Origin: Clostridium simiarum
GTDB taxonomy: Bacteria; Bacillota; Clostridia; Clostridiales; Clostridiaceae
Length of the DNA: 64,000 bases
Assembly (NCBI RefSeq): GCF_018919175.1
Contig: NZ_JAHLQL010000001.1
Span: 496,001-560,000, forward strand
Reading direction: 5' to 3'
The translations under genes were made by a program, and so were the position numbers. This document shows positions 45,676 to 55,427 of this stretch, in pieces; the first letter of the stretch is position 1, and each line of letters begins with the position of its first letter. The notes beneath the pieces were generated by a model. That model saw nothing but the letters and a program-made list of their open reading frames with translations, was not told the origin of the DNA and did no database searches.

Positions 45676-47022
45676 ATGCAAATAAAATTTTTTAAAAAAG
45701 TAAAATTAAATGCAGTGCAAATATTAGCACTAGGATTTGCAATAGTAATATTTACAGGGGCTATACTGCTAACTTTGCCAGTTGCGTCCTCAGATGGAAC
45801 ATCTACAAATTTTTTAGATTCATTGTTTACATCGACTTCAGCAGTTTGTGTAACAGGGTTAATTACTGTAGATACGGGAACTCACTGGAGTTATTTTGGC
45901 AAAACTGTTATAATGCTATTAATTGAAATAGGCGGACTTGGATTTATGTCTTTTGCTACTTTAATAGCCTTATTAATAGGAAAAAAGATAACTTTAAAAG
46001 AGAGGTTACTTATGCAAGAGGCTTTAAATGCCTCCAACATTCAAGGATTGGTAAAGCTGGTTAAATATGTGCTGGTGTTTACTTTTTCTGTCCAGTTCGC
46101 TGGAGCACTTCTATTATCAACACAGTTTATACCAGATTTTGGCCTTGCTAAAGGTATTTATTATAGTGTTTTTCATTCTATATCAGCCTTTTGTAATGCA
46201 GGTTTTGATCTTATAGGTAATTTTTCAAGTTTAACTGGATATGCTGATAATTCTGTTATTATACTTACTATAGGATCTTTGATTGTTATAGGTGGATTAG
46301 GATTTGCAGTTTGGTCAGAGTTATATAATTATAAAGCATCTAAGAAACTATCCTTACATACTAAGGTGGTTGTTTCCATGACTATATTTTTAATAGTAGT
46401 AGGTACGGTTTTAATGTTTGCTTTTGAATTTAGAAACCCAGGAACTATGAAAGATATGTCTTTTAAAGGTAAGTTTTTATCTTCAGTATTTGCCTCAGTA
46501 TCGCCAAGAACAGCAGGTTTTAATTCCGTTTCTACCTCTGATATGACTACAGCAGGTAAGTTTTTAACTATAATTTTAATGTTTATTGGAGGATCCCCAG
46601 GATCTACAGCAGGAGGTATAAAAACTTCTACTGCTGGAATCTTACTTATGACTGTGGTGTCTGTTATTAAAGGAAGAGGAGATACAGAAGTATTTAAAAG
46701 AAGGATTTCAAAAGATATAGTTTATAGAGCTTTTGCTGTTACTACTATTGGATTAGCTATAGTTGTTGGTGTAACAATGATACTATCTATAACTGAAGTA
46801 GGAGCTAGCTTTGAATATTTATTATATGAAGTTACCTCAGCTTTTGCTACTGTAGGATTGACCTTGGGACTTACAACTAAATTAAGTGCCATAGGAAAAA
46901 TTCTTATAATACTTACTATGTATTGTGGAAGGGTAGGACCTATGACTGTAGCTTTAGCTTTAACAAATAAAAAGAGCAATAATGCAATTAAGTATCCTGA
47001 AGAAAAGATAATGGTTGGATAG
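45676..47022 (+). CDS. ktrB: Potassium uptake membrane subunit KtrB/TrkH
   Basis: This 448-residue K+ translocating subunit has four pore modules (M1-P-M2). The selectivity-filter regions are recognisable: SAVCVTGL, SAFCNAGFD, SPRTAGFNS and SAFATVGLT. The central glycine-rich gating segment GGSPGSTAGGIKTS is present. It forms a membrane dimer that works with the cytoplasmic regulator KtrA encoded 10 bases downstream. GAGGTGAG precedes the ATG. Confidence 0.95.
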   Translation: MQIKFFKKVKLNAVQILALGFAIVIFTGAILLTLPVASSDGTSTNFLDSLFTSTSAVCVTGLITVDTGTHWSYFGKTVIMLLIEIGGLGFMSFATLIALLIGKKITLKERLLMQEALNASNIQGLVKLVKYVLVFTFSVQFAGALLLSTQFIPDFGLAKGIYYSVFHSISAFCNAGFDLIGNFSSLTGYADNSVIILTIGSLIVIGGLGFAVWSELYNYKASKKLSLHTKVVVSMTIFLIVVGTVLMFAFEFRNPGTMKDMSFKGKFLSSVFASVSPRTAGFNSVSTSDMTTAGKFLTIILMFIGGSPGSTAGGIKTSTAGILLMTVVSVIKGRGDTEVFKRRISKDIVYRAFAVTTIGLAIVVGVTMILSITEVGASFEYLLYEVTSAFATVGLTLGLTTKLSAIGKILIILTMYCGRVGPMTVALALTNKKSNNAIKYPEEKIMVG

Positions 47023-47032
47023 AGGTGTTTTT

Positions 47033-47698
47033 ATGAGTAGTAAACAATATGTAGTTATTGGACTTGGTAGATTTGGAATTTCTGTGGCTAAAACTCTTTA
47101 TGCCATGGGACATGATGTTTTGGCAATAGATATGGATGAAGATTTAGTGCAGGATATATCTGATAGCGTAACCCATGCTGTTCAAATGGATGCTACAGAT
47201 GAAAATGCATTAAGAACATTAGGTGTTAGAAACTTTGATGTGGCGGTTATAACCATTGGATCAAATATTCAAGCTAGTGTTATGGTTACTCTTTTAGTAA
47301 AAGAACTTGGAATTAAGTATATAATAGCTAAAGGACATAGTGAATTACATGCTAAAGTATTATATAAAATTGGAGCAGATAGAGTTGTTTTACCGGAAAA
47401 GGATATGGGAGTAAGAGTTGCTCACAACTTAGTTTCTTCTAACATACTAGACTATATTGAATTATCGCCAGATTATAGCATAATTGAGATTGAATCACCT
47501 AAAGAGTGGGTTGGAGAAACTTTGAGAGATTTAAATGTAAGAGCAAATTTTGGAATTAATATAATGGCAGTAAGAAAGAATAATGAAATTAATGTTTCTC
47601 CAACAGCAGAGGACGTAATTGAACCACATGACATACTAGTAGTTATAGGATCCATTGATGATTTAGCTAAACTAGAGAGTATTATAGGAAGAGACTAA
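47033..47698 (+). CDS. ktrA: Potassium uptake regulatory subunit KtrA/TrkA
   Basis: This 221-residue protein has an N-terminal RCK domain with Rossmann motif VIGLGRFGISVAKTL and acidic VLAIDMDED, followed by a C-terminal TrkA_C domain (about residues 140-221). It forms the octameric ring that gates KtrB in response to nucleotides, and c-di-AMP binds the C-domain in Firmicutes. ATG 47033 follows AGAGGTG by 5 bases; an upstream ATG (47015) within ktrB has no SD. Confidence 0.94.
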   Translation: MSSKQYVVIGLGRFGISVAKTLYAMGHDVLAIDMDEDLVQDISDSVTHAVQMDATDENALRTLGVRNFDVAVITIGSNIQASVMVTLLVKELGIKYIIAKGHSELHAKVLYKIGADRVVLPEKDMGVRVAHNLVSSNILDYIELSPDYSIIEIESPKEWVGETLRDLNVRANFGINIMAVRKNNEINVSPTAEDVIEPHDILVVIGSIDDLAKLESIIGRD

Positions 47699-47715
47699 AT
47701 TAAGGGGTGAATGTT

Positions 47716-48495
47716 TTGAATTTAATTGAGAGTAAAAACAACCCATTGATTAAGGAAATAAAAAAACTTCAAGAGAAAAAATATAGAGCTTTGATGAATA
47801 AGTTTATTGTAGAGGGCTTTAGATTTGTTGAGGAAGCAATAAATGAAAACTATCCCATAGAATATCTGTTTGTAGGTAAAAGTTATAAGGAGAAGTATGA
47901 AAGCATAATAAATAGCTCAAATATAACACCGAATAATATATTTATAGTGGAGGATGAAGTTTTTAAGTCTTTATGTGACACAGAGACTCCACAGGGAATA
48001 ATGGCTGTTTGTAATATTATAGTTAAAGACTTTAATGTAGAAGATGGCTTTTATGTATTAGTAGATAAAGTGCAAGATCCAGGCAATTTGGGTACTATAA
48101 TAAGATCTGCACATGCTAGCGGTGCGAAAGCTGTTATAACTACAAAAGGTACAGTGGATGTATATAATCAAAAGGTTTTAAGGGCTACTATGGGATCTAT
48201 ATTTTATATACCTGTAATAGAAGATAGAAATCTTAGCTATATAGATGAACTTAAGCGAAATGGATTTAAGTTTATAGTTAGCAGTTTAGATACAGATAAA
48301 AATTTTTACTCTGTAGATCTAAAACAAAATTTAGTTATATGTGTTGGTAATGAAGGAAAGGGTATAAGTGATGATATATATAAGCTAAGTGATATTAAGG
48401 TTAAGATACCTATGCCTGGAGGAGCGGAATCTCTAAATGTATCAATAGCTTCCTCTATAATGATGTTTGAAATTGTAAGACAAATAAATTCTTAG
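47716..48495 (+). CDS. SpoU/TrmH-family RNA 2'-O-methyltransferase
   Basis: This 259-residue protein has an N-terminal substrate-binding domain (IESKNNPLIKEIKKLQ, FIVEGFRFVEEAI) and a C-terminal SPOUT knot domain. The three SpoU motifs are DPGNLGTIIRSAHASGA, VCVGNEGKGIS-like ICVGNEGKGIS and IPMPGGAESLNVSIASSI. Bacillus YsgA is the likely counterpart, found in the same place before pheST. The start is TTG 47716, 5 bases after AAGGGGTGA; GTG 47707 lies inside that SD. Confidence 0.92.
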   Translation: MNLIESKNNPLIKEIKKLQEKKYRALMNKFIVEGFRFVEEAINENYPIEYLFVGKSYKEKYESIINSSNITPNNIFIVEDEVFKSLCDTETPQGIMAVCNIIVKDFNVEDGFYVLVDKVQDPGNLGTIIRSAHASGAKAVITTKGTVDVYNQKVLRATMGSIFYIPVIEDRNLSYIDELKRNGFKFIVSSLDTDKNFYSVDLKQNLVICVGNEGKGISDDIYKLSDIKVKIPMPGGAESLNVSIASSIMMFEIVRQINS

Positions 48496-48496
48496 G

Positions 48497-48525
48497 TTGA
48501 ATTTATTTAACATACTATGTATAAT
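48497..48525 (+). promoter_or_regulatory. Promoter of the pheST T-box transcript
   Basis: TTGAAT (48497-48502), 17 bases, TATAAT (48520-48525). The -35 begins right after the SpoU gene stop codon. Transcription would start near 48532. Confidence 0.7.
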
Positions 48526-48544
48526 ATTTTTAATGAAATAAATA

Positions 48545-48776
48545 TTGACTATGAAGGAGAGAGTAAGTATAAATTTATTTTAAGGGATAAGAGGTCATAG
48601 ACTGTAAGCCTCTTTAAATGTAGTTTATACTGAAGTTCACTCTTGAGTCCTAACTGTGAAGCTTAGTAGTAGTTAGCGGATAAAACCGTTATTTTATACC
48701 AAAGAGAGTAGTATTAATACTACTAAGTAGGGTGGTACCGCGGATATTCCGTCCCTTTTTTAGGGACGGTTTTTTT
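48545..48776 (+). ncRNA. T-box leader, phenylalanine specific
   Basis: Stem I begins around GGAGAGAGTAAGT. The specifier region reads TGAAG-TTC-AC, giving the phenylalanine codon TTC at 48636-48638. The T-box motif AGGGTGGTACCGCGG is at 48729-48743. The terminator CCGTCCCT with AGGGACGG is followed by T7 (48749-48776). Uncharged tRNA-Phe(GAA) would turn on pheST. Confidence 0.95.
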
Positions 48777-48812
48777 GTATTTAATTATCCAATATAGAAA
48801 GGAGAAAAGTTT

Positions 48813-49832
48813 ATGAAGGAAAATTTAAGCTTAATAAAAGAAAAAGCTATGGAAGAATTAAAAATAGTTAAGTCTTCTAATGATATTGAATCTATAAAGA
48901 TAAAATATTTAGGAAAAAAAGGTGAGTTAACAAGTATATTAAGAGGCATGGGTGGATTATCTGAGGAGGAAAGACCAAAAATAGGTAAATTAGCAAATGA
49001 AGTAAGAGGGGTAATAGAGGGGCTTATTAGCGAAGCTGCCAAGAAGATAAAAGAAAAAGAAAAATTAGAAAAGTTAAGTAATGAGACTATTGATATATCT
49101 CTTCCAGGAAAGAGACAAACAATAGGAAAAAGACATCCTTTAGATCTTACTTTAGAAAGTATGAAGGAAATATTTATATCTATGGGGTTTTCTATAGAAG
49201 AAGGTCCAGAGATAGAATTAGATTACTATAACTTTGAAGCTTTAAATATACCTAAAAACCATCCAGCTAGAAGTGAACAAGATACATTTTACATAAGTGA
49301 AAAACAAGTGCTTAGAACTCAAACTTCACCTGTGCAGGTAAGGGTTATGGAGAATCAAAAGCCCCCAATAAAAATGATTTCTCCAGGTAAAGTTTATAGA
49401 TCAGATGCAGCGGATGCTACTCATTCGCCTATATTTTATCAAATGGAAGGTTTAGTTATAGATAAAGGTATAACCTTTGCAGATTTGAAAGGAACTTTAG
49501 AAATATTCGCTAAAAAAATGTTTGGTGATTCTGTAAAGACTAAATTTAGACCTCACCATTTCCCATTTACAGAACCTTCAGCAGAAATGGATGCTACTTG
49601 TTTTGTATGTGAAGGAAAAGGTTGTAGAGTTTGTAAAGGAAGCGGATGGATTGAATTATTAGGATGTGGAATGGTACATCCTGAAGTTTTAAGAAACTGC
49701 GGGATAGATCCTGAAATTTATAGCGGCTTTGCTTTTGGTTTTGGTGTAGATAGAATGGTTATGCTAAAATATGGCATTGATGATATAAGATTATTATATG
49801 AAAGTGATATGAGATTCTTAAATCAATTTTAA
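48813..49832 (+). CDS. pheS: Phenylalanyl-tRNA synthetase alpha subunit
   Basis: This 339-residue class II synthetase subunit has an N-terminal coiled coil (about 1-85), then the catalytic core with motif 2 region [20 protein letters not shown] (in parts) and motif 3 [18 protein letters not shown]. The [16 protein letters not shown] cysteine segment is common in Firmicute PheS. AAAGGAG precedes the ATG. It pairs with PheT to make the (alpha-beta)2 enzyme charging tRNA-Phe. Confidence 0.98.
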   Translation: MKENLSLIKEKAMEELKIVKSSNDIESIKIKYLGKKGELTSILRGMGGLSEEERPKIGKLANEVRGVIEGLISEAAKKIKEKEKLEKLSNETIDISLPGKRQTIGKRHPLDLTLESMKEIFISMGFSIEEGPEIELDYYNFEALNIPKNHPARSEQDTFYISEKQVLRTQTSPVQVRVMENQKPPIKMISPGKVYRSDAADATHSPIFYQMEGLVIDKGITFADLKGTLEIFAKKMFGDSVKTKFRPHHFPFTEPSAEMDATCFVCEGKGCRVCKGSGWIELLGCGMVHPEVLRNCGIDPEIYSGFAFGFGVDRMVMLKYGIDDIRLLYESDMRFLNQF

Positions 49833-49849
49833 TTAAGGAGGAATATTAG

Positions 49850-52222
49850 ATGAAAGTACCATTTACGTGGCTTAAAGATTATGTGGATATAGATATTAAT
49901 GTAAAAGATTTAGCAGATAAATTGACTCTTTCAGGTTCAAAGGTAGAGGAAGTTATAACTACTGGTGACGAGATTCAAAATGTGGTTACAGGTAAACTTA
50001 TGAAAATTGAACCTCATCCAGATGCAGATAAACTTGTGATTTGTCAATTAGATGTTGGTAAGGAAGAGCCTGTTCAAATCGTGACAGGAGCAAACAATAT
50101 GAAAGAGGAAGATATAGTTCCAGTGGCTCTTCATGGGGCTATACTTACCAATGGATTAAAAATAAAAAAAGGTAAATTGAGAGGCATAGTTTCTAATGGA
50201 ATGATGTGTTCTGAAGAGGAGCTAGGCATTGCAGAAGAGGGAACAGTACAGGGACTTATGATATTGCCTGAAAATACACCTATAGGTAAAGATATAAAAG
50301 AGGTGCTAGGACTTGACAGAGCTGTTATTGATTTTGAAATAACTTCTAATAGGCCAGATTGCATGAGTATAGTAGGTATTGCAAGAGAAACGGCAGCTAC
50401 TCTTGGAATAGAATATAAAATACCTAATATAGATTATAAGACTTCTAATAAAGAAAATATAAAAGATCTTATTAAAGTTGAAGTAAAGGATCCTTTATGT
50501 AAAAGATATATGGCAAGAGTTATTAAAAATGTTGAGATTAAACCATCCCCATCTTGGATGCAAGAAAGATTATTAGAAGCTGGAGTTAGACCAATAAATA
50601 ATATAGTTGATATTACAAACTTCGTTATGCTTGAATTAGGTCAACCAATGCATGCTTTTGATATGAGGGAAATCAAAAGTAATTCAATAGTTATAGATAG
50701 AGCTAAAGCAGAAGAGAAATTTATAACTTTAGATGAAGTGGAAAGAGTTTTAGATGAAAGTATTTTAACCATAAGAGATGGAGAAAAAGCTGTTGCCCTA
50801 GCAGGTATTATGGGTGGATTAAATTCAGAAATAAAAGAAGATACAAAGTCTGTAATATTTGAATGTGCAAATTTTGATGGAACCAACATAAGGGTTAACT
50901 CTAAAAAGTTAGGTATTAGAACAGAATCTTCCTCAAGGTTTGAAAAAGACATAGATCCTGATTTAGTTCAAATGGCATTAGATAGAGCGTGTAATTTAGT
51001 AGAGGAATTAAAGATAGGAGAAATTATTGAAGGAACCATTGATAAGTATGAAAGTAAAATTGAACCTAAAAGGTTAGAAGTTGATTACAATTGGATTAAT
51101 AAGTTTTTAGGTATTTCTTTAAGCAAAGAATCTATGAAAGAATATCTAGACAGATTAGAGTTAAAGACATCTTTTAATGGGGATATGTTAGTTATAGATG
51201 TACCAACATTTAGAATAGACATAAATATAAAAGAAGACATAGCAGAAGAAATTGCAAGAATTTATGGATACAATAATATACCAACTACTTTTAGTGAAAC
51301 TGTAAACTTAAAGGGTGGAAAAAATGAAAAGCAGCATTTAGATGATAAGGTTATATCAACTTTACTTAGTAGTGGGCTTAATCAATCCATAAGTTATTCT
51401 TTTGTAAGTCCTAAGGTATTTGATAGCATTAATATTCCAATGGAAAGTAGCTTAAGAGATGTTATTTCTATAAAAAATCCATTAGGAGAAGATTATAGTA
51501 TTATGAGAACTACTACAATACCTTCTATGATGGAATCTTTATCAAGAAATTATGTTAGAAATAATGAAGAGGCTAGATTATTTGAAATAGGTAAGGTATA
51601 TATAAAAACTGACAAAGAATTACCTGAAGAAAGAAATATATTGGTAGTGGGGATGTATGGAAATGCCGATTACCTTAACTTAAAGGGAGTTATAGAAAAT
51701 TTAATTGAAACTTTAGATGTGGATAAAACCCATTATGAAAGACAAAAAGAAAATCCAACTTTCCATCCAGGTAAAACAGCAGATTTATTTATTCATAAAG
51801 AATGTGCTGGAATATTAGGAGAAGTTCACCCAGATATATGCGAAAGGTATGATATTGACACTGAATGTTATATAGCTGAAGTAAATCTAGATCTATTATA
51901 TAAAAACTCTAATGTTATTAAGAGCTACAAACCATTACCTAAATTCCCTGCAGTAACAAGAGATATTGCTTTATTAGTGGAGGATACTATACTTGTTCAA
52001 GAAATTGAAGCTGTAATAAAGAAGACTGGCGGTAGTTTGGTAGAAAGTGTTAAGCTATTTGATGTATATAAAGGAAAACAAATACCTGAAGGAAAGAAAA
52101 GTGTGGCTTATGCTATAGTTTATAGAGCAGAAGGCAAAACACTGACAGACAGTGAAGTGAATAAAGTACATGATAAAATCCTTAGATCTTTAGAATATAA
52201 GTTAGGATGTCAATTAAGATAA
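49850..52222 (+). CDS. pheT: Phenylalanyl-tRNA synthetase beta subunit
   Basis: This 790-residue protein is the Firmicute-type long beta chain. The N-terminal tRNA-binding EMAP-like domain (about 40-150) has [15 protein letters not shown]. The B3/B4 editing domain has [20 protein letters not shown], and the B5 domain includes the acidic Mg-binding region [20 protein letters not shown] (in parts). The C-terminal FDX-ACB anticodon-binding domain starts around residue 700 ([20 protein letters not shown]). AAGGAGG precedes the ATG, 17 bases after pheS. Confidence 0.98.
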   Translation: MKVPFTWLKDYVDIDINVKDLADKLTLSGSKVEEVITTGDEIQNVVTGKLMKIEPHPDADKLVICQLDVGKEEPVQIVTGANNMKEEDIVPVALHGAILTNGLKIKKGKLRGIVSNGMMCSEEELGIAEEGTVQGLMILPENTPIGKDIKEVLGLDRAVIDFEITSNRPDCMSIVGIARETAATLGIEYKIPNIDYKTSNKENIKDLIKVEVKDPLCKRYMARVIKNVEIKPSPSWMQERLLEAGVRPINNIVDITNFVMLELGQPMHAFDMREIKSNSIVIDRAKAEEKFITLDEVERVLDESILTIRDGEKAVALAGIMGGLNSEIKEDTKSVIFECANFDGTNIRVNSKKLGIRTESSSRFEKDIDPDLVQMALDRACNLVEELKIGEIIEGTIDKYESKIEPKRLEVDYNWINKFLGISLSKESMKEYLDRLELKTSFNGDMLVIDVPTFRIDINIKEDIAEEIARIYGYNNIPTTFSETVNLKGGKNEKQHLDDKVISTLLSSGLNQSISYSFVSPKVFDSINIPMESSLRDVISIKNPLGEDYSIMRTTTIPSMMESLSRNYVRNNEEARLFEIGKVYIKTDKELPEERNILVVGMYGNADYLNLKGVIENLIETLDVDKTHYERQKENPTFHPGKTADLFIHKECAGILGEVHPDICERYDIDTECYIAEVNLDLLYKNSNVIKSYKPLPKFPAVTRDIALLVEDTILVQEIEAVIKKTGGSLVESVKLFDVYKGKQIPEGKKSVAYAIVYRAEGKTLTDSEVNKVHDKILRSLEYKLGCQLR

Positions 52223-52311
52223 AACTTCATATTTGCTGAAAATGAATTATGTGTTAGAATATAATTATATGATTTTTTTAAAATATGATTTTATCTAAGA
52301 GGGTGTTTTGC

Positions 52312-52914
52312 ATGAATGTAATCACTGTAAAAATTAATGGAATAGATTATAATCTAAAAGGCGATGAAAGCGAAGAATATTTACATAAGATTGCCAATTG
52401 TGTAGATAAAAAATTAAAATCCATAATGGACAATAATAAAAAGCTAAGTGTTTCCTCAGCTTCCATTTTAACATCTATGAATGTGGTAGATGATCTTTTT
52501 AAAAGTGAAACTAAATTGATAAGTTTAACAGAAAAAATAGAGAGATTAGAAAATACAGAGATAGATTTAAAAGAGCAGCTAGAAGTGCTTAAAAAGCAAT
52601 TGGTTCATATGGAGAATTACAATAATGAGCTTCAAAGTAAAATCAATTCCATTGAATCTCAAAAAAATAATAGTGGTGAATTAAAAGATGAACTAGATAA
52701 ACTAAAAGGGCAAAATAAGCATTTAGAAGAGAATGCTAAGATTTATCTAAAAGAGAATCAAGAACTCAAAGCTTTTAATAAAGAGTTGAAGTTCCAATTG
52801 CAGTCTTCAAAGTATAAGCTTATTGATATGCAGCATAGATTGCTAGAGAATCAAATTGATTTGGTAAAAATTAAAAAAGAGAGAAATCCTTTAGTGGCTG
52901 ATAAGGTAAAATAA
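52312..52914 (+). CDS. zapA: Cell division protein ZapA with long coiled coil
   Basis: This 200-residue protein has the N-terminal ZapA domain (VITVKINGIDYNLKGDESEE, in parts; about residues 1-95), which bundles FtsZ filaments. A coiled coil of about 100 residues follows (LKDELDKLKGQNKHLEENAK), longer than that of the ~85-residue Bacillus ZapA but usual for clostridia. ATG 52312 follows AGAGGGTG by 6 bases; a start at 52285 has no SD. It follows pheT, the usual Firmicute position. Confidence 0.9.
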   Translation: MNVITVKINGIDYNLKGDESEEYLHKIANCVDKKLKSIMDNNKKLSVSSASILTSMNVVDDLFKSETKLISLTEKIERLENTEIDLKEQLEVLKKQLVHMENYNNELQSKINSIESQKNNSGELKDELDKLKGQNKHLEENAKIYLKENQELKAFNKELKFQLQSSKYKLIDMQHRLLENQIDLVKIKKERNPLVADKVK

Positions 52915-52916
52915 AA

Positions 52917-52948
52917 AAAGTCCCTGTGGAAACACAGGGCTTTTTTTA
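52917..52948 (+). terminator. Terminator after zapA
   Basis: AAGTCCCTGTG pairs with CACAGGGCTT around GAAA, followed by T7. Strong, with a stable tetraloop. Confidence 0.93.
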
Positions 52949-53045
52949 TAATTAAAGAACCATTTCTAATATTTTAGAATAAGTTCTTTTTTTATACTAA
53001 ATACTGTATAATATAACTTGATATTTTAAATTAGGAGAGATATAG

Positions 53046-55406
53046 ATGGAAAAAATTGAGCTTTTAGCTCCAGCAGGGAGTATAGAAAGTCTATATGCGG
53101 CAATAAATAGTGGAGCTGATGCAGTATATATGGGGGGAAGTAAGTTTTCTGCTAGGGCATATGCAACTAACTTTAATAATGAGGATTTAATAAAAGCAGT
53201 AGATTACGTACACCTAAATGGTAAGAAGGTATATATAACTTTAAACACTCTAATAAAACAACATGAGATAGATGAGGTAATAGACTATATAAGGTTTTTA
53301 TATAAAATAGGAGTAGATGCTTTAATAACACAGGACTTAGGTGTTGCATACATAATACAAAATTTATTTAAAGATTTTGAAATACATGCATCCACTCAAA
53401 TGACTATACATAATGGTGAAGGAGCAACTTTTCTTAAGAATCTAGGATTTAAAAGGATTGTGCTATCAAGGGAGTTATCCATAGAGGAAATAAAGTACAT
53501 ATCCGACGATTTGGGCATAGAAACAGAAATGTTTATCCATGGAGCGCTCTGTATATGCTATTCTGGACAATGCCTAATGAGTAGTATTATTGGAGGAAGA
53601 AGTGGCAATAGGGGAAGGTGTGCTCAACCCTGTAGATTACCCTATACTTTAGTTAACAAGGATACTGGAGATGAAAAAAGTGCTTTTATATTAAGCCCTA
53701 AAGATATGTGCACCATAGAGGATATTAAAGATATAATAAATACAAAAACTTATTCTTTAAAAATTGAAGGAAGAATGAAAAGGCCAGAATATGTAGCAGG
53801 GGTAGTAGAAACCTATAGGTCAGCCATAGATAATATTTTAAAAGATAAGAAAGATTTAGACTTGGAAAAAGGAAGAAAGAAATTATTACAATTATTTAAT
53901 AGGGAAGGCTTTTCAAAAGCTTATCTTTATGGAAATAAGGGTAAAGAAAATATGGCTTATAATTATCCTAAAAATACAGGAATAGCTATAGGTATTGTAA
54001 ATAAGGATGGAAGTATTCTTCTAAAAGAGCCTATAAATTTAAAGGATGGAATAAGATACGAAGATAAGGGGTTTACTGTATCTAAAATACTTTTAAATAA
54101 TAAAGAAGTTGATTTTGCTAAGGTTGGAGATAAGGTAAAGTTATATCCTATGGAATATAAAAAAGGTACAGAGTTATTTAAAACCCTAGATACTGTTCTT
54201 ATGAATGAGTATCAGGATTCCTATAAGAAAAAAAGCAATATTTTATTAGAAGCAAAAGCCAATTTCACTATAGGAGAACCTTTCTATTTAGAAGTAAAAC
54301 ATGATGGAGTAGTAGAAAAAATTCAAGGTGATATAGTAGAAAAGGCTAAGAATAGACCCTTAAGTAAAGATAGGATAGTGGAGAATTTATGTAAGGCATC
54401 TGGAGAGGTTTTAAGGATAGCTAAAGTGGATTTTATAAATTATGAAGAAGGTTTTTTACCTATTTCTAGTATAAATGAACTTAGAAGGAATCTTCTTCAG
54501 AGAATAGAAGAAAAAATAATAAAATCCTACAGAAGAGATAAAGAAGAAGTAAAAAACTATACCTTAAAAAATAAAAAACAATTTAAGGGACCAGAAATAA
54601 TGGTGTCAGTAAATACCTATGCCCAATTCACTGCCGCCTTAGAAAATAATATTAAGGATATAATTATAAATCCTTATTTTAGAGGAGAGGGGTCAATAAA
54701 CTTCATAGATTTTTCAAATATAGAAAGGGATTTGAGGATATATATAGAAGTACCTAATATAATAAGGAAAGAATTTTGTAGTATAGTAAAGTTTCTTGAA
54801 GATAATATAGAGAACATATCAGGTATTGTAACTTCAAATTTAGGGATAATAAATAAATTTAAAAATAAAACTAATATAATAGGAAATTATAAACTAAATG
54901 TGTATAATAACTTAGCACTAAGCATGTTGTATGATTTTACTGATTTAAACTGTTTAAGTATAGAATTAAATAGAAAAGAAATAAGGGAATTATTAAAAAA
55001 TAAAAATCATGCTACCCAAATATATGTATACGGAAAGCCGGAGCTTATGGTAAGTGAATATTGTCCTATAGGTAGCTTAAATCAATGTTCAGCATTACAG
55101 GATAATTTCTCAAATGGGAATTTAAAATGCTTAGAAGGAAATTATATATTAAGAGATAGAAAAAATGAAGAATTTCTATTGAAAACTGATAGATACTGTA
55201 GAAGTCACATTTATAATACGGTACCAATAAACTTAATAGATAAAATAGATGAGTTAAAATCCTTTGGGGTGGACTCTTTTAGATTAGATTTTATTGATGA
55301 AGATTATAATATGGTAAATAATGTGTTAAAATCATTAAAAGAAGGAAGTCTAGAGGATTTAAAAATTAATTATACTAGAGGTCATTACAAAAGAGGCGTA
55401 GAGTAA
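53046..55406 (+). CDS. Peptidase U32 family protein with DUF3656
   Basis: This 786-residue cytoplasmic protein begins ELLAPAGSIESLYAAINSGA, the U32 TIM-barrel start, and has the conserved block SGQCLMSSIIGGRSGNRGRC with flanking cysteines (CICYSGQC and CAQPCRLPY) that likely bind an iron-sulfur cluster. A DUF3656 module follows around residues 380-500. U32 members act as collagenase-like peptidases or as RNA/ubiquinone hydroxylation factors (RlhA, TrhP, UbiU/V); tRNA or rRNA modification is the more probable role here. It lies 22 bases upstream of mutS2. Confidence 0.9.
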   Translation: MEKIELLAPAGSIESLYAAINSGADAVYMGGSKFSARAYATNFNNEDLIKAVDYVHLNGKKVYITLNTLIKQHEIDEVIDYIRFLYKIGVDALITQDLGVAYIIQNLFKDFEIHASTQMTIHNGEGATFLKNLGFKRIVLSRELSIEEIKYISDDLGIETEMFIHGALCICYSGQCLMSSIIGGRSGNRGRCAQPCRLPYTLVNKDTGDEKSAFILSPKDMCTIEDIKDIINTKTYSLKIEGRMKRPEYVAGVVETYRSAIDNILKDKKDLDLEKGRKKLLQLFNREGFSKAYLYGNKGKENMAYNYPKNTGIAIGIVNKDGSILLKEPINLKDGIRYEDKGFTVSKILLNNKEVDFAKVGDKVKLYPMEYKKGTELFKTLDTVLMNEYQDSYKKKSNILLEAKANFTIGEPFYLEVKHDGVVEKIQGDIVEKAKNRPLSKDRIVENLCKASGEVLRIAKVDFINYEEGFLPISSINELRRNLLQRIEEKIIKSYRRDKEEVKNYTLKNKKQFKGPEIMVSVNTYAQFTAALENNIKDIIINPYFRGEGSINFIDFSNIERDLRIYIEVPNIIRKEFCSIVKFLEDNIENISGIVTSNLGIINKFKNKTNIIGNYKLNVYNNLALSMLYDFTDLNCLSIELNRKEIRELLKNKNHATQIYVYGKPELMVSEYCPIGSLNQCSALQDNFSNGNLKCLEGNYILRDRKNEEFLLKTDRYCRSHIYNTVPINLIDKIDELKSFGVDSFRLDFIDEDYNMVNNVLKSLKEGSLEDLKINYTRGHYKRGVE

Positions 55407-55427
55407 AGGGTAAGGAGTTGATTATTT